Shown: one piece after another, positions 14,101-14,598 of the stretch
Position numbering within the stretch: position 1 is the stretch's first letter
Layout: every line of letters begins with the position of its first letter
Assembly: GCA_013698305.1 (NCBI GenBank)
Contig: JACCVC010000138.1
Coordinates: forward strand, 1 to 14,598
DNA: 14,598 nucleotides
Origin: Chloroflexia bacterium
GTDB taxonomy: Bacteria > Chloroflexota > Chloroflexia > Thermomicrobiales > UBA6265
Direction of reading: 5' to 3'
Position numbers and translations under genes: made by a program
The notes under the pieces: model-generated
Seen by the model: only the letters and a program-made list of their open reading frames with translations
Databases searched by the model: none
Told to the model about the DNA's origin: nothing

Positions 14101-14598
14101 ATGATCAACACATCGCAGCCAGCGTCGTCTCACCTGACGCTCAACCGAAACGGACGAACCCGCCCGCCAGACCAGGCGCTCCGATCCGAACCGCAATCGA
14201 TGGCGCGCGTCTATGTCCGGCGGTTCTTCCGTCACCGCTTCGCCGCCGCCGGGCTCGTTGTGCTGGTCTTTGTCGCGCTGTCGGCCGTGCTGGCGCCATT
14301 CATCACGCAGGACCCAAACGCCCTTTCCGCCAGCGATCGCACCGCGCCTCCGTCCGCTGCTCACTGGTTCGGCACGGACGAGGCTGGCCGCGACATCTTT
14401 GCGCGGACGATGCATGGCGGTCGCATCTCCCTCGCGGTCGGCATGGTCGCCACCGGAATCGCTCTTCTGGCCGGTACGCTGATCGGATCTGTCGCGGGCT
14501 ACTTCGGCGGCTCCGTCGATGCCGCGCTCATGCGGGTGACCGACGCCTTCCTCTGTTTTCCACAGCTCTTTGTTCTCATCGTCTTCGGCACGCTCATG
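14101..14598 (+). CDS. ABC transporter permease, DppC/OppC type (N-terminal part, cut by window end)
   Basis: First 166 residues of the DppC-type partner of the third importer; the frame is open to the window edge. The ATG at 14101 has GGGA at 14089-14092, eight bases upstream. An alternative ATG at 14200 (MARVYVRRFF) would remove a polar N-terminal tail of 33 residues and matches the typical DppC start better, but has no clear ribosome site. Features: basic segment then a membrane helix (~47-66), FGTDEAGRDIFART in the expected DppC position, and AGYFGGSVDAALMRVTDAFL. The EAA loop lies beyond the window, as would any ATPase genes. Confidence 0.93.
   Translation, partial: MINTSQPASSHLTLNRNGRTRPPDQALRSEPQSMARVYVRRFFRHRFAAAGLVVLVFVALSAVLAPFITQDPNALSASDRTAPPSAAHWFGTDEAGRDIFARTMHGGRISLAVGMVATGIALLAGTLIGSVAGYFGGSVDAALMRVTDAFLCFPQLFVLIVFGTLM

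Noticed and set aside
1..14598. CRISPR array, tRNA, rRNA, transposase, integrase or toxin-antitoxin pair
   Set aside because: No direct-repeat array, RNA gene fold or mobile-element protein was recognisable on either strand.

Overview
The window is a GC-rich accessory-metabolism region made almost entirely of binding-protein-dependent ABC importers of the dipeptide/oligopeptide (Dpp/Opp) class. High GC, GTG and TTG starts, Tat-exported binding proteins and an F420 (deazaflavin)-type oxidoreductase gene suggest a Chloroflexota relative (Thermomicrobia-like) or an actinobacterium. I favour Chloroflexota, but this rests on general character only; no rRNA or marker gene is present.

Layout. (1) Bases 1-4252, plus strand: the 3' end of one family-5 substrate-binding protein (SBP), a complete close paralogue, then a DppB-type and a DppC-type permease. 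(2) Bases 4312-9634, minus strand: a second importer operon reading leftwards, SBP (9634-8054), DppB (7951-7037), DppC (7037-6141), then an M24 creatinase/Xaa-Pro-dipeptidase-fold hydrolase (6046-4856) and a deazaflavin-dependent oxidoreductase (4845-4312) whose C-terminus looks frameshifted. (3) Bases 9899-10834, plus strand: a 3-hydroxyacyl-CoA dehydrogenase divergent from operon 2. A good sigma70-type promoter with an overlapping inverted repeat lies between them. (4) Bases 11156-14598, plus strand: a third importer, SBP, DppB and the first half of DppC, cut by the window edge.

How it works together (inference). Each SBP would capture a peptide-like or amino-compound ligand outside the membrane and deliver it to its DppB/DppC pore. 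No ATPase gene (DppD/DppF type) appears in the window. Operons 1 and 2 seem complete without one, so they probably share ATPases encoded elsewhere. In operon 2 the imported compound would be cleaved by the M24 enzyme and perhaps modified by the oxidoreductase. The M24 protein lacks several canonical metal ligands and resembles creatinase-like, metal-independent members, so a C-N hydrolase for a small amino compound is as likely as a peptidase.

Non-coding structure. Strong stem-loops without T tracts lie just downstream of three SBP genes (514-542, 7989-8017, 12959-12995), where they could set SBP above permease expression. Two intergenic palindromes (6073-6098 and 7989-8022) share a 14-base head differing at one base, suggesting a dispersed palindromic repeat family. 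I see no tRNA, rRNA, CRISPR array, insertion sequence or integrase.
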